DNA of 64,000 nucleotides from Alkalicoccobacillus gibsonii (GTDB lineage Bacteria; Bacillota; Bacilli; Bacillales; Bacillaceae_D), in contig NZ_JAEUZA010000002.1 of assembly GCF_016798245.1 (NCBI RefSeq), positions 434,001 to 498,000 on the forward strand, written 5' to 3'. How positions within the stretch are numbered: position 1 is the stretch's first letter; each line of letters starts with the position of its first letter. The position numbers and the translations under genes were made by a program. Shown here piece after piece: positions 16,607 to 24,525 of the stretch. Under the pieces are notes generated by a model that saw nothing but the letters and a program-made list of their open reading frames with translations, searched no databases and had not been told where the DNA came from.

Positions 16607-17356
16607 ATGTCGGAGAGGCAGCAGGTTTGGAAGTTGATGATGTTTGAGTTGAAAAGTATAAAAGCGCTCAATATCTTGAATTTTATATTGTTTACGACTG
16701 TCACATTTGTATTTTTTTCAATGTTTATCTTCTCAGGAGAATTTGATTTTATAAACGGAAATCGTCCATTAGCTCTTGCAATTGATTTTATATTTTTAGG
16801 CTATTCCGCTTCTATTGTTATGTACACACGATCAAAAGCGTTTAAGATGCAAACTCTTAAAGGTGGGTTGTACGCTGCGCCACTTATGGTCGTACTACGA
16901 ACGATGCCATTTAGTGAAAAAGCAATCTTGAAATCGAGGATCTATCTTTATCTTTTAATATCTATTTTAGTGAGTACCGGTCACATGTTAATTATTTATT
17001 TTTCAACGCCTGTATTAAGTGAATGGATTTCGTTAGAACAGTTTCCCCTGTGGCTTATCATTTGGAATATGGTCACGATATCGATTGGGGTATTAATGCC
17101 GATGAGCGAACCTGGTGCAACGTATACGGTGAAATATATAGTTGTGTTTTGCTTCATTTTTTACGCTTTCTTCTTAGCACTACTAATTGCTTTAGTTAGA
17201 TTCAGTGGAAACGGAATCTTTGGTTGGCTCATTTATTTTTCTAGTGAGCATTTGATTCCAACTTTGATTGTTTCCATTGTACTAGGAGTAGGTTCAACAA
17301 TTGTTACGTATTACTACATGAATCACTTCATGAAAAAGGTAGATTATCATGTATAG
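16607..17356 (+). CDS. Membrane protein, probable ABC transporter permease subunit
   Basis: A 249-residue protein with six predicted membrane segments (about residues 20-45, 65-85, 120-145, 155-180, 190-215, 225-245). I do not recognise a named family. The layout of six helices with a long cytosolic N-terminal end resembles ABC-2-type permeases, and the neighbouring ATPase gene has no other obvious partner. Of two ATGs, 16601 touches the AGGAGG site, so 16607 (6 bp away) is the start. First gene of an operon with a YtrA-type regulator. Confidence 0.65.
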   Translation: MSERQQVWKLMMFELKSIKALNILNFILFTTVTFVFFSMFIFSGEFDFINGNRPLALAIDFIFLGYSASIVMYTRSKAFKMQTLKGGLYAAPLMVVLRTMPFSEKAILKSRIYLYLLISILVSTGHMLIIYFSTPVLSEWISLEQFPLWLIIWNMVTISIGVLMPMSEPGATYTVKYIVVFCFIFYAFFLALLIALVRFSGNGIFGWLIYFSSEHLIPTLIVSIVLGVGSTIVTYYYMNHFMKKVDYHV

Positions 17357-17377
17357 ATTTAGAAGGGAGGTCACTAG

Positions 17378-17755
17378 ATGAAGCTTCCCATTCATTTAGA
17401 TGAATCGAGTCGTTCGCCCATTTACTATCAGATTGAAGAACAGTTAAAGGCATTGATTGTTTCTGGACACCTAGAGCAGGGAGCGAGTCTTCCGTCGATC
17501 CGAGCATTATCTAAGGATTTGGCCTGCAGCGTGATTACAACAAAACGTGCCTATCATAATCTTGAGGAGAAGGGACTGATCCGAACCTTGCAAGGAAAAG
17601 GAACCTTTGTAGCAGAAGTAGATACCGGCGCAAAACAATCGGCAAAAGAGGAAACGGTGGCTAAAGGATTCAAACAAGCCATTCAAACGGGCAGACAGCA
17701 TAACTACTCAGATAAGGAACTTGTGAATTTGTTTACGAATCTTTTAAAAGAATAG
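17378..17755 (+). CDS. GntR-family regulator, YtrA subfamily
   Basis: A 125-residue regulator. Residues 10-75 are the winged-helix GntR domain (SPIYYQIEEQLKALIVSG, then LPSIRALSKDLACS). The short C-terminal tail of about 45 residues lacks a ligand-binding domain and is typical of the YtrA subfamily, which controls adjacent ABC transporter genes, often in response to cell-envelope-active compounds. The operator-like inverted repeat at 16553-16582 is its probable autoregulatory site. It lies between the permease-like gene and the ATPase gene, 11 bp before the latter. Confidence 0.88.
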   Translation: MKLPIHLDESSRSPIYYQIEEQLKALIVSGHLEQGASLPSIRALSKDLACSVITTKRAYHNLEEKGLIRTLQGKGTFVAEVDTGAKQSAKEETVAKGFKQAIQTGRQHNYSDKELVNLFTNLLKE

Positions 17756-17766
17756 GGGTGCCACAT

Positions 17767-18645
17767 ATGAAACCATTAACACTGACTCACGTAAAGAAAA
17801 GCATTGATCAACAGTCCGTCATTAATGTTGAAGAGATGTCACTCGATCCAGGATGTATCCATGCACTAGTGGGGGATAATGGCTCCGGTAAGACAACGTT
17901 GCTTCACTTGATCTCAGGTTACATTCACATGGATTCAGGCAAGATTGTTCGGTTTGGTGAGAATTCGAATAAGGAAGAATGGAAGCAAAAGCTCTCCTAT
18001 ATGCCTCAGGAAATGCAAGCCCACTCTTTCTTTTCTTTAAAGGATTTAGCAGATCTAGAACAGCTTGCTTATAAGGGGTGGGATCACGAGCTCTTTAACC
18101 GGCTAGTTCACGAGTTCGACCTTCCCTTAAAGAAGAAGCTTGATAAACTCTCTGTCGGTATGCGAAAAAAAGCGATGACCGCATTAGCGTTATCCAGGCC
18201 ATCAAAGCTACTAGTCATGGATGAACCACTTGCTGGTGTGGATATTAGCGGGCAGGAGCAATTAAAGAGAGAGTGGATCTCGTATCTGGAGGAGGATGAA
18301 GAGCGGACGATTTTGTTTTCGACTCATACGCCAAGTGAGATTGGGGAGATGGCAGACTACATTCACATACTGAAAAAAGGAGAGCTTGAGGGTCCATTTG
18401 AAAAGGATTCACTTAGTGAACAGTATGCCTACATTTGGGTTGAACACGCACCAGGACTTTCAAGCGTTCCAGGAGTGAAGCGAGTGCAAACCACAGGAAA
18501 TACCTCCATGCTCCTAACAGAAGATCGATTTGTAACGGAAGAAGCATTAACAGCAGCGCGTTATGAAATTCAACAGATTCAAGCTCTTAACATCACTGAG
18601 ATATTAAGAGTAAAACTAGAAGGAAATGAAGGAGTGAGCGTATGA
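17767..18645 (+). CDS. ABC transporter ATP-binding protein
   Basis: A 292-residue ATPase: Walker A GDNGSGKTT near residue 38, signature LSVGMRKKAM near 130 (a variant of LSGGQ, with V for G), Walker B LLVMDEP near 152 and a switch His in STHTPSEI near 187. The C-terminal 80 residues form the tail common in exporter-type ATPases. The ATG at 17767 is preceded by AGGGGTG with 6-bp spacing; the in-frame GTG at 17758 lies in that site. It probably pairs with the upstream six-helix protein. It overlaps the next gene by 4 bp. Confidence 0.88.
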   Translation: MKPLTLTHVKKSIDQQSVINVEEMSLDPGCIHALVGDNGSGKTTLLHLISGYIHMDSGKIVRFGENSNKEEWKQKLSYMPQEMQAHSFFSLKDLADLEQLAYKGWDHELFNRLVHEFDLPLKKKLDKLSVGMRKKAMTALALSRPSKLLVMDEPLAGVDISGQEQLKREWISYLEEDEERTILFSTHTPSEIGEMADYIHILKKGELEGPFEKDSLSEQYAYIWVEHAPGLSSVPGVKRVQTTGNTSMLLTEDRFVTEEALTAARYEIQQIQALNITEILRVKLEGNEGVSV

Positions 18646-19541
18646 CTTTATCCATTGATCACGTGTCAAAGCAGTTCGGTCAGCATCAAGCGGTGAGAGA
18701 CATTTCGATTCATGTACCTAAAGGAGAGATCTTTGGGATGCTAGGTGCTAATGGAGCGGGGAAAACAACAACGTTCCGTATGATCCTTGGCCTCCTTGAC
18801 CCATCTGACGGAAAAATTACGTGGGATGGTCAAAAGATTGATTATAGCCGCACAAGTTTAGTTGGATATTTGCCCGAAGAAAGAGGACTTTATCCGAAGC
18901 TGACAGTAAAGGAACAGCTCCTTTACTTAGGACGATTAAAAGGCATGAAAAAGCCCGAAATCTTAAAAGCAACCAAACAATGGTTGGAGAGTTTTAAGGT
19001 GCCTGAATATGAAAACAAAAAGATTGAAGAGCTTTCAAAAGGAAACCAGCAAAAAATCCAATTTATTGCGGCGATCCTGCACAATCCAGAGTTGGTTATT
19101 CTAGATGAACCATTTAGTGGATTGGATCCTTTGAATGTTGATCTTTTGAAAAAAGCAGTCATTAATCTGAAAGAAGCAGGTTCAACCATTATCTTTTCGA
19201 GTCACCGAATGGAGCATGTGGAGGAGTTATGTGAGCATCTCTGTATCATGCACAAAGGGAAACCTGTTGTTCATGGGAAGCTGAAAGAAATCAAACAAGA
19301 TTTTGGGAAGAAAAATGTACTGATTCGTGCCGACTATGCACTTGATTTCTTGCGGGAACAACCAGGTGTCACGAAATTTGAAGCCTTCCCAAATGGAGCA
19401 CGCATTCAAGTAGATGGTATGGAGACAGCAAAATCATTGTTTAACCAAATCACACAAAAAGGATTTGTGGAACGCTTTGAAGTAGAAGAACCGAGCTTGC
19501 ACGACATATTCGTCGAGAAAGTAGGGACCTCATATGAATAA
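18642..19541 (+). CDS. ABC transporter ATP-binding protein, NatA/YhaQ-like
   Basis: A 299-residue ATPase with Walker A GANGAGKTTT near residue 35, signature LSKGNQQKI near 130, Walker B LVILDEPFSGLDP near 150 and switch region SSHRMEHVE near 187. The C-terminal domain with KFEAFPNGARIQV is typical of the NatA/YhaQ subfamily. Start (ATGA) and end overlap its neighbours, so the four genes are coupled. It should energise the YhaP-like permease encoded next. NatAB exports Na+ in B. subtilis; whether this pair does is not shown by the sequence. Confidence 0.9.
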   Translation: MTLSIDHVSKQFGQHQAVRDISIHVPKGEIFGMLGANGAGKTTTFRMILGLLDPSDGKITWDGQKIDYSRTSLVGYLPEERGLYPKLTVKEQLLYLGRLKGMKKPEILKATKQWLESFKVPEYENKKIEELSKGNQQKIQFIAAILHNPELVILDEPFSGLDPLNVDLLKKAVINLKEAGSTIIFSSHRMEHVEELCEHLCIMHKGKPVVHGKLKEIKQDFGKKNVLIRADYALDFLREQPGVTKFEAFPNGARIQVDGMETAKSLFNQITQKGFVERFEVEEPSLHDIFVEKVGTSYE

Positions 19542-20784
19542 TTTTTGGACAGTCACAATGCATACGTTCTCAAACCGTTTAAAGACAAAAGCGTTTATGA
19601 TTACGACCTTAATTACAATTATTGTTATCGCAGGCTTCTTAAATGTTGATCGAATCTTTGACGCTTTTTCTGGTGATGGGGATGGTGCAGAATCCATTGC
19701 GGTTATAGGGGATCAAGAGGAATTTACAGAAATCGTGACACAAGAGTTATCTGCTCAAGAATTCGAAGCGACAAATGAATCAACGCAACAGGGAGAGCCA
19801 AGCGAGGTTCTTGAAGAAACTGAATCAGATTACGTACTTAGCTTACAAACGGATGAGTCCGGGCAATTATCAGCCTTACTATATGCCAATGATGTGTCAG
19901 CTAGTGTGGCAAGTGAAGTAGAAACAACGGTTCAACGTGTGAAAGAATCGGTGGCAACACTAGAGCTGGGTCTTGATGAGTCGGAGTTGGCAGCCATTTA
20001 TGCTCCAATTTCTTTTGATACAGAATCTGCAGAGGCTTCTCTAACTCCTGAACGTTCAGAGGAAGAAACGTTTCAAGCGCAGACGATCGTGTATGTACTC
20101 CTGTTCGTTATTTATATAGCTGTCATTGTGTATGGAACGATGATTGCGACGGAGGTAGCTACGGAAAAATCCTCGCGTGTCATGGAGATTCTTGTATCGA
20201 GTGTTCATCCAATCGTGCAGATGTTTGGAAAGATTGTAGGGATAGGGTTAACTGCCTTGCTTCAACTTGTTGTACTTTTAATCGGTGTAGGACTAGGTCT
20301 ATTAATTAGAGGGTCAACGGAAGGCAGCTTTATATCGGAACTTCTTGGATCTTCAATTCCTTATGACTTAGTGGGATACGCGCTCATTTTCTTAGTTCTT
20401 GGCTTCCTGTTGTATGGGAGTATTGCAGCGATGCTTGGTTCTTTAGTAAGCCGCGTAGAAGATGTGAACACATTGATTCAACCACTTATTTATATGGTGA
20501 TGATTGCATTTTTTATTGCAATCTTTGGTTTAAACAACCCAGAATCAATGTTGGTTACGGTCACTTCATGGATTCCATTCTTTTCACCGATTATTATGTT
20601 CCTGCGCCTTGGATTATTAGCCATTCCTTTATGGGAAGTCATTCTTTCCTTTGGGGTCATGATTGTCTCGATCATTGTCTTTAGCTTATTTGCCGCAAAT
20701 GTTTACAAAGGTGGCGTCATTATGTATGGTAGCAATTCATTATTCAAAGGAATCAAAGCTGCGTTATCGCTTTCAAAAAAATAG
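19534..20784 (+). CDS. ABC-2 type permease, NatB/YhaP-like
   Basis: A 416-residue permease. One N-terminal membrane segment (about 22-42) is followed by a large, very acidic outside domain (about 45-185, rich in Glu, Asp, Ser) and then five or six membrane segments. The block TEVATEKSSRVMEILVSSV near 210 is the hallmark of ABC-2/NatB permeases. High acidity of the external domain fits a protein exposed at alkaline or saline conditions, but that is inference. It overlaps the ATPase gene by 8 bp and ends the operon; no strong terminator follows before the next promoter. Confidence 0.88.
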   Translation: MNNFWTVTMHTFSNRLKTKAFMITTLITIIVIAGFLNVDRIFDAFSGDGDGAESIAVIGDQEEFTEIVTQELSAQEFEATNESTQQGEPSEVLEETESDYVLSLQTDESGQLSALLYANDVSASVASEVETTVQRVKESVATLELGLDESELAAIYAPISFDTESAEASLTPERSEEETFQAQTIVYVLLFVIYIAVIVYGTMIATEVATEKSSRVMEILVSSVHPIVQMFGKIVGIGLTALLQLVVLLIGVGLGLLIRGSTEGSFISELLGSSIPYDLVGYALIFLVLGFLLYGSIAAMLGSLVSRVEDVNTLIQPLIYMVMIAFFIAIFGLNNPESMLVTVTSWIPFFSPIIMFLRLGLLAIPLWEVILSFGVMIVSIIVFSLFAANVYKGGVIMYGSNSLFKGIKAALSLSKK

Positions 20785-20804
20785 CCTAAAGGTAAAAAAG
20801 CATT

Positions 20805-20833
20805 TTGAGAACGTAGGACAAGTGTGGTACGAT
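20805..20833 (+). promoter_or_regulatory. Promoter of the leader-ORF/yidC2 unit
   Basis: TTGAGA (20805-20810), a 17-bp spacer and TACGAT (20828-20833) fit a sigma-A promoter 36 bp before the small ORF start. Confidence 0.6.
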
Positions 20834-20868
20834 GAGACTATTGCATAAAGGGTAGGAGGTGAACAGGT

Positions 20869-21138
20869 GTGATTGAATTACTTTTAGAGATGATGATGAT
20901 TGGTGCGATCTTATTAATTGGATTATATATGCTGGCAGCATTTGCTAGAATTAATCTTGCATTCAGTCATCACAAAATTAGATCGAATCAACTGAAAGAA
21001 CGACTCGTAACAATTTATAGCTCTAGAATCGATCCACCTGTTTGTCCTATGTCGGTCACCTATCGTCCGAAGATACCGTCGATTTATGATCAATATGCCT
21101 CTGATGATGAAGCTCCATCCTTTGTGGTAGCAGCTTAA
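20869..21138 (+). CDS. Small membrane-anchored protein upstream of yidC2, candidate MifM-like arrest sensor
   Basis: An 89-residue ORF starting with GTG after AGGAGGTGA. Residues 5-28 form one hydrophobic membrane segment; the rest is hydrophilic. The tail reads DDEAPS at residues 79-84 followed by FVVAA. MifM of B. subtilis (95 residues, one N-terminal membrane segment, encoded directly upstream of yidC2/yqjG) ends similarly with an acidic DEEDAGS arrest site; otherwise the two sequences differ. The ORF lies 38 bp upstream of yidC2, and the DNA of residues 84-87 can pair with the yidC2 ribosome binding site. A role as an insertion-monitoring arrest peptide is inferred from architecture and tail; a plain small membrane protein is the alternative. 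Confidence 0.65.
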   Translation: MIELLLEMMMIGAILLIGLYMLAAFARINLAFSHHKIRSNQLKERLVTIYSSRIDPPVCPMSVTYRPKIPSIYDQYASDDEAPSFVVAA

Positions 21139-21164
21139 TATCAATTGCGTATAACCAACAAGGA
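21118..21164 (+). promoter_or_regulatory. Hairpin masking the yidC2 ribosome binding site
   Basis: TCCTTTGTGGT (21118-21128, inside the last codons of the upstream ORF) pairs with ACCAACAAGGA (21154-21164) at 9 of 11 positions. The 3' arm includes AAGGA of the yidC2 site AAGGAGG. A ribosome paused at codons 81-83 of the ORF would cover the 5' arm and free the site, as in mifM-yidC2. Confidence 0.6.
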
Positions 21165-21176
21165 GGAATTTTCATT

Positions 21177-21962
21177 TTGAAGAAGTCACATATTATCATG
21201 TTAACAATGGTCTTATTAATGGTTGTTTTGTCTGCGTGTTCACCAATGGAGCAAGCACCTATAACATCTGAAACAGAAGGATTTTGGAGCCACTTTTTCG
21301 TATATCCAATGTCTTGGCTCATTACAACGGTAGCCGTATTTTTTAATAACAATTATGGCCTGTCTATTATCATAACAACGATTTTGATCCGTTGTGTATT
21401 ACTACCGCTTGTATTAAAGCAACAAAAGAGTACACGTAAAATGCAATTGCTACGTCCAGAGATGCAAGAAATTCAAGAAAGAATGAAAAAGAAAAAGGGA
21501 GATCCAAAAGCACAACAAGAAGTACAAAGAGAAATGATGGGCTTGTATCAAAAGCATGGGGTAAATCCTTTAGCTGGATGTTTGCCGATCCTTGTGCAAT
21601 TCCCAATCATCATGGCGTTCTACTTTGCGATTATTCGTACTGAAGAAATCAGAGCACATGAATTCCTATGGTTTAACCTAGGACAACCTGACTACGTGTT
21701 ACCTGTTATTGCGGCAATCACGACCTTCTTCCAGTTTAAAATGTCGATGAGCCAAATGCAGCAAATGCCAACTGTAGAAGGTATGCCAAACCCAATGAAC
21801 ATCTTACTTTACGTAATGCCTGTTATGATCATCATTGCCGGTGTAACCCTACCATCAGCCCTTTCCCTATATTGGGTAATCGGAAACGTCTTTATGATCA
21901 TTCAAACATACTTTGTAGTCATTCGCCCGAACGCGAAGCTGGCAGAGTTAGAGACGAAATAA
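21177..21962 (+). CDS. yidC2: Membrane protein insertase YidC/Oxa1, second paralogue type
   Basis: A 261-residue insertase that helps membrane proteins into the lipid bilayer. A lipoprotein signal peptide ends at LSAC (lipid-modified Cys near residue 22). Five hydrophobic segments follow, with the conserved hydrophilic-groove Arg in [17 protein letters not shown] near residue 73 and the coiled cytosolic loop with [10 protein letters not shown]. The start is TTG, 10 bp after AAGGAGG. It lacks the rnpA/rpmH/jag neighbours of the primary SpoIIIJ copy, so it should be the second copy (YqjG/MisCB type), which in B. subtilis is made only when MifM arrests. A terminator follows. Confidence 0.93.
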   Translation: MKKSHIIMLTMVLLMVVLSACSPMEQAPITSETEGFWSHFFVYPMSWLITTVAVFFNNNYGLSIIITTILIRCVLLPLVLKQQKSTRKMQLLRPEMQEIQERMKKKKGDPKAQQEVQREMMGLYQKHGVNPLAGCLPILVQFPIIMAFYFAIIRTEEIRAHEFLWFNLGQPDYVLPVIAAITTFFQFKMSMSQMQQMPTVEGMPNPMNILLYVMPVMIIIAGVTLPSALSLYWVIGNVFMIIQTYFVVIRPNAKLAELETK

Positions 21963-21968
21963 GGTTGA

Positions 21969-22003
21969 AGACCACTGAGAGAAATCTCGGTGGTCTTTTT
22001 TGT
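21969..22003 (+). terminator. Terminator of yidC2
   Basis: A hairpin with GACCAC and GTGGTC arms and an inner GAG/CTC pair is followed by six T residues. Confidence 0.9.
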
Positions 22004-22020
22004 TTGGAAGGGAAGAGGAG

Positions 22021-22390
22021 GTCGCGCAAGGTCGAAGCGAAGTCGAGCAGAAAGGGAGGAGGTCGCGCACGGACGGAGCAAAGTCGAGCAGAAAGGGAGG
22101 AGTTCGCGCACGGACGGAGCAAAGTCGAGCAGAAAGGGAGGAGGTCGCGCACGGACGGAGCGAAGTCGCGCAAAAAGAGGAAAGGTCGAGCAAGGTCGAA
22201 GCGAAGTCGAGCAGAAAGGGAGGAGGTCGCGCACGGACGGAGCAAAGTCGAGCAGAAAGGGAGAAGGTCGCGCATGATCGGAGCAAAGTCGAGCAGAAAG
22301 GGAGGAGGTCGCGCACGGACGGAGCAAAGTCGAGCAAAAAGGAAGGGAGTCGCGCACAAGCCATGCAAGGTCGCGCCAAAAGACTCTACT
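22021..22390 (+). repeat. Intergenic GTCGCGCA/GTCGAGCA array with exact 41-bp period
   Basis: Nine 41-bp dimers begin at 22021, 22062, 22103, 22144, 22185, 22226, 22267, 22308 and 22349, each with a second core 21 bp later (22042, 22083 and so on to 22370). One half reads like GTCGCGCACGGACGGAGC, the other like GTCGAGCAGAAAGGGAGG. There is no insertion or deletion in 370 bp. A 164-bp (four-dimer) block starting at 22021 recurs at 22185. All six frames stay open over long stretches because of composition; none has a ribosome binding site and 41 is not a multiple of three. It lies between the yidC2 and hemQ terminators. Confidence 0.93.
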
Positions 22391-22410
22391 CCCGCACACC
22401 CATCCCAAAT

Positions 22411-22440
22411 AAAAAAGCGAGCCCCATGGCTCGCTTTTTT
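22411..22440. terminator. Terminator of hemQ (bidirectional)
   Basis: A perfect 13-bp stem (AAAAAAGCGAGCC with its complement) around CCAT has T runs on both strands. Confidence 0.9.
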
Positions 22441-22457
22441 ATTTCTATCCCTAATCC

Positions 22458-23207
22458 TTATACATAAAGATACTTTGACAGCTGATCTTTCTTTAGTAAA
22501 GAACCCACGTAGAACGATCCAAACTCTCCGTAGCGCGCCGATACTTCGTCGAAACGCATCTCATACACAAGCTTCTTAAATTGCAGGACATCTTCAGCAA
22601 ATAGCGTAACGCCCCATTCCCAATCGTCGAAACCAACGGATCCAGAGATGATTTGTTTTACTTTTCCGGCATAGCCACGGCCAATCATTCCATGACTGCG
22701 CATTAGGGAGCGACGCTCGTCCATATCTAGCATGTACCAATTATCATTGCCTTCGCGGCGTTTATCCATTGGATAGAAACACACGTAAGGGGCATCAGTT
22801 AATGTAGGGTACAATCTTGAGCGCACGTGAGGATTTTGATATGGATCCTCATCACTGTCGCCGGCAAGGTAGTTACTAAGCTCAACAACCGACACGTAGG
22901 AATATGACGGAAGTGTATACTCAGCAAATCTTGTTTTATTAAAGGCGTTTTCAAGTTCGTTTAGTTCTTTCATGGTTGGACGCATAAGCATAATCATCAG
23001 GTCAGCTTTTTGACCAAGGATGGAGTACACCGTATGTGTTCCAGATTCTGACGAGATGGCTTCTTCCCAATTAGAAAGGAGTGTCTGTAGTTCACTTATA
23101 ATTTGTTCACGTTCTTCGCTTGGTACTTGCTTCCATGAAGTCCAGTCTATTCTTCGGAAATCATGTAGTACATACCAACCATCCAATGTTTTTGCTGCTT
23201 CATTCAT
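22458..23207 (-). CDS. hemQ: Coproheme decarboxylase HemQ
   Basis: A 249-residue enzyme of the chlorite-dismutase-like fold that turns coproheme III into haem b in the coproporphyrin-dependent pathway of Gram-positive bacteria. The catalytic Tyr lies in FYPMDKRRE (about residue 144) and the proximal haem His in [14 protein letters not shown] (about residue 171). The N-terminal ferredoxin-like half ends in [11 protein letters not shown]. Length matches Bacillus HemQ (YwfI). The ATG follows AGGAGG. It diverges from pta, as in B. subtilis. Confidence 0.95.
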   Translation of the reverse strand: MNEAAKTLDGWYVLHDFRRIDWTSWKQVPSEEREQIISELQTLLSNWEEAISSESGTHTVYSILGQKADLMIMLMRPTMKELNELENAFNKTRFAEYTLPSYSYVSVVELSNYLAGDSDEDPYQNPHVRSRLYPTLTDAPYVCFYPMDKRREGNDNWYMLDMDERRSLMRSHGMIGRGYAGKVKQIISGSVGFDDWEWGVTLFAEDVLQFKKLVYEMRFDEVSARYGEFGSFYVGSLLKKDQLSKYLYV

Positions 23208-23328
23208 TTTGCTTACCTCCTAAGTCCAATCACAAACTAATCCTTCTTTACATTATCATACTTCCAATTGGGAATACATCTTTTGAGGCAAGGCGCACAT
23301 AAAAAGGCGCCTTTTCGAAAAAAATAAT

Positions 23329-23373
23329 TGTAAGCGATGTACGCCAAATGCCACGTGGCTGTAAGCGTATTCT
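23329..23373 (+). promoter_or_regulatory. Two cre-like sites upstream of pta
   Basis: TGTAAGCGATGTAC (23329-23342) and TGTAAGCGTATTCT (23360-23373) each match the CcpA cre consensus TGWAANCGNTNWCW closely (the second with one mismatch). Pta is a CcpA-activated gene in B. subtilis. Their distance from the presumed start site (about 90 bp or more) is greater than in B. subtilis. Confidence 0.45.
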
Positions 23374-23417
23374 TTCTCTTGCTTTTTTTAGTTGCAAAAA
23401 TGACAATCTTGTGTATG

Positions 23418-23450
23418 CCTGTTCCTTTTTAAAGGAAACAGGGGTATGCT
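23418..23450 (+). promoter_or_regulatory. Inverted repeat and -10 box of pta
   Basis: CCTGTTCCTTT (23418-23428) faces AAAGGAAACAGG (23431-23442), an 11-pair inverted repeat with one bulged A. It directly precedes TATGCT (23445-23450), the likely -10 element. No good -35 hexamer is present, consistent with an activated promoter or a repressor site. Confidence 0.45.
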
Positions 23451-23491
23451 AAGGGTATAACGGGTATGAATAAAGTAAAGGGGGGTTTGGC

Positions 23492-24484
23492 ATGAGCGAT
23501 TTGTTTACTCAAATTAAAGAACAGGTCCAACAACATCAGCCAACCATTGTATTTCCAGAAGGTACGGACGAACGTATTTTAAAGGCAGCTGTCAGATTGA
23601 CAGAAGAGCGTGTAGTGAAGCCAATTTTAATTGGAGCGCCAGAAGCCATTAAAGAAGTAGCAACGAAAGAAGGAATTGAACTTTCTTCAGACATTACAAT
23701 AGAGAACCCAGCAGATTATGCAGAATTCGATGCGATGGTAGAAGCATTTGTTGCTCGTCGCAAAGGAAAAGAAACCGAAGAGAGTGCACGCAAGGTCCTT
23801 CTTGATGTGAACTACTTTGGAACAATGCTTGTCTACATGGATAAAGCAGAAGGACTTGTAAGTGGTGCAGCTCACTCAACAGGTGACACAGTACGTCCTG
23901 CTCTTCAAATCATTAAAACACAACCAGGTATCAAGCGTACGTCTGGAGTATTTGTCATGGTGAAAGAAGATCAAAAGTTTGTGTTTGGTGATTGCGCGAT
24001 TAACATTGCTCCAAATGCTGAAGAACTTTCTGAAATCGCCATTGCAACGGCTGAAACAGCGAAATTGTTTGATATTGATCCAAAAGTAGCGATGCTTAGC
24101 TTCTCAACACTTGGATCTGCGTCTTCACAAGAGACTCAAAAAGTATCAGAAGCAACGAAGATTGCTCAAGCAGCACGTCCTGACTTAGTGATTGATGGAG
24201 AATTCCAATTTGATGCAGCATTTGTTCCGGCTGTTGCTCAAAAGAAAGCTCCGAACTCACCACTTCAAGGACAAGCAAATGTATTCATCTTCCCAAGTCT
24301 TGAGTCAGGTAACCTAGGTTACAAAATTGCTCAACGTCTAGGTGGATACGATGCGATTGGACCGATTTTACAAGGCTTAAACAAGCCAGTGAACGATCTT
24401 TCACGTGGATGTGACGCTGATGATGTCTTTAAATTAAGCTTAATCACAGCGATGCAAGCGATCAACCAACGTGTAACTGTATAA
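23492..24484 (+). CDS. pta: Phosphate acetyltransferase
   Basis: A 330-residue cytoplasmic enzyme that interconverts acetyl-CoA and acetyl phosphate in overflow metabolism. It is the short Pta form (single PTA_PTB domain) used by Bacillus. Recognisable blocks are IVFPEGTDERIL near residue 20, LVSGAAHSTGDTVRPALQI near 125 and the late NVFIFPSLESGNLGYKIAQRLGG near 270. AAAGGGGGG precedes the ATG. cre-like sites lie upstream. The next gene is lipL on the other strand, matching the order around B. subtilis ywfL. Confidence 0.96.
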   Translation: MSDLFTQIKEQVQQHQPTIVFPEGTDERILKAAVRLTEERVVKPILIGAPEAIKEVATKEGIELSSDITIENPADYAEFDAMVEAFVARRKGKETEESARKVLLDVNYFGTMLVYMDKAEGLVSGAAHSTGDTVRPALQIIKTQPGIKRTSGVFVMVKEDQKFVFGDCAINIAPNAEELSEIAIATAETAKLFDIDPKVAMLSFSTLGSASSQETQKVSEATKIAQAARPDLVIDGEFQFDAAFVPAVAQKKAPNSPLQGQANVFIFPSLESGNLGYKIAQRLGGYDAIGPILQGLNKPVNDLSRGCDADDVFKLSLITAMQAINQRVTV

Positions 24485-24492
24485 TGAAACGA

Positions 24493-24525
24493 AAAAAACG
24501 CAGCGATCCACTCGCTGCGTTTTTT
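24493..24525. terminator. Bidirectional terminator between pta and lipL
   Basis: A perfect 14-bp stem (AAAAAACGCAGCGA with its complement) around TCCAC has T runs on both sides. Confidence 0.93.

Noticed and set aside
17758-18645. Degenerate, non-functional ABC ATPase because of the LSVGM signature
   Set aside because: Walker A, Walker B and switch His are intact and the frame is coupled to its neighbours; LSVGM is an accepted variant in this ATPase group.
21902-22408. Several long overlapping reading frames on both strands in the 22-kb array (up to 168 codons, Arg/Ser/Leu-rich)
   Set aside because: They follow from the 41-bp repeats, whose composition lacks stops in most frames. There is no ribosome binding site, the period is not a multiple of three, and the peptides are low complexity.
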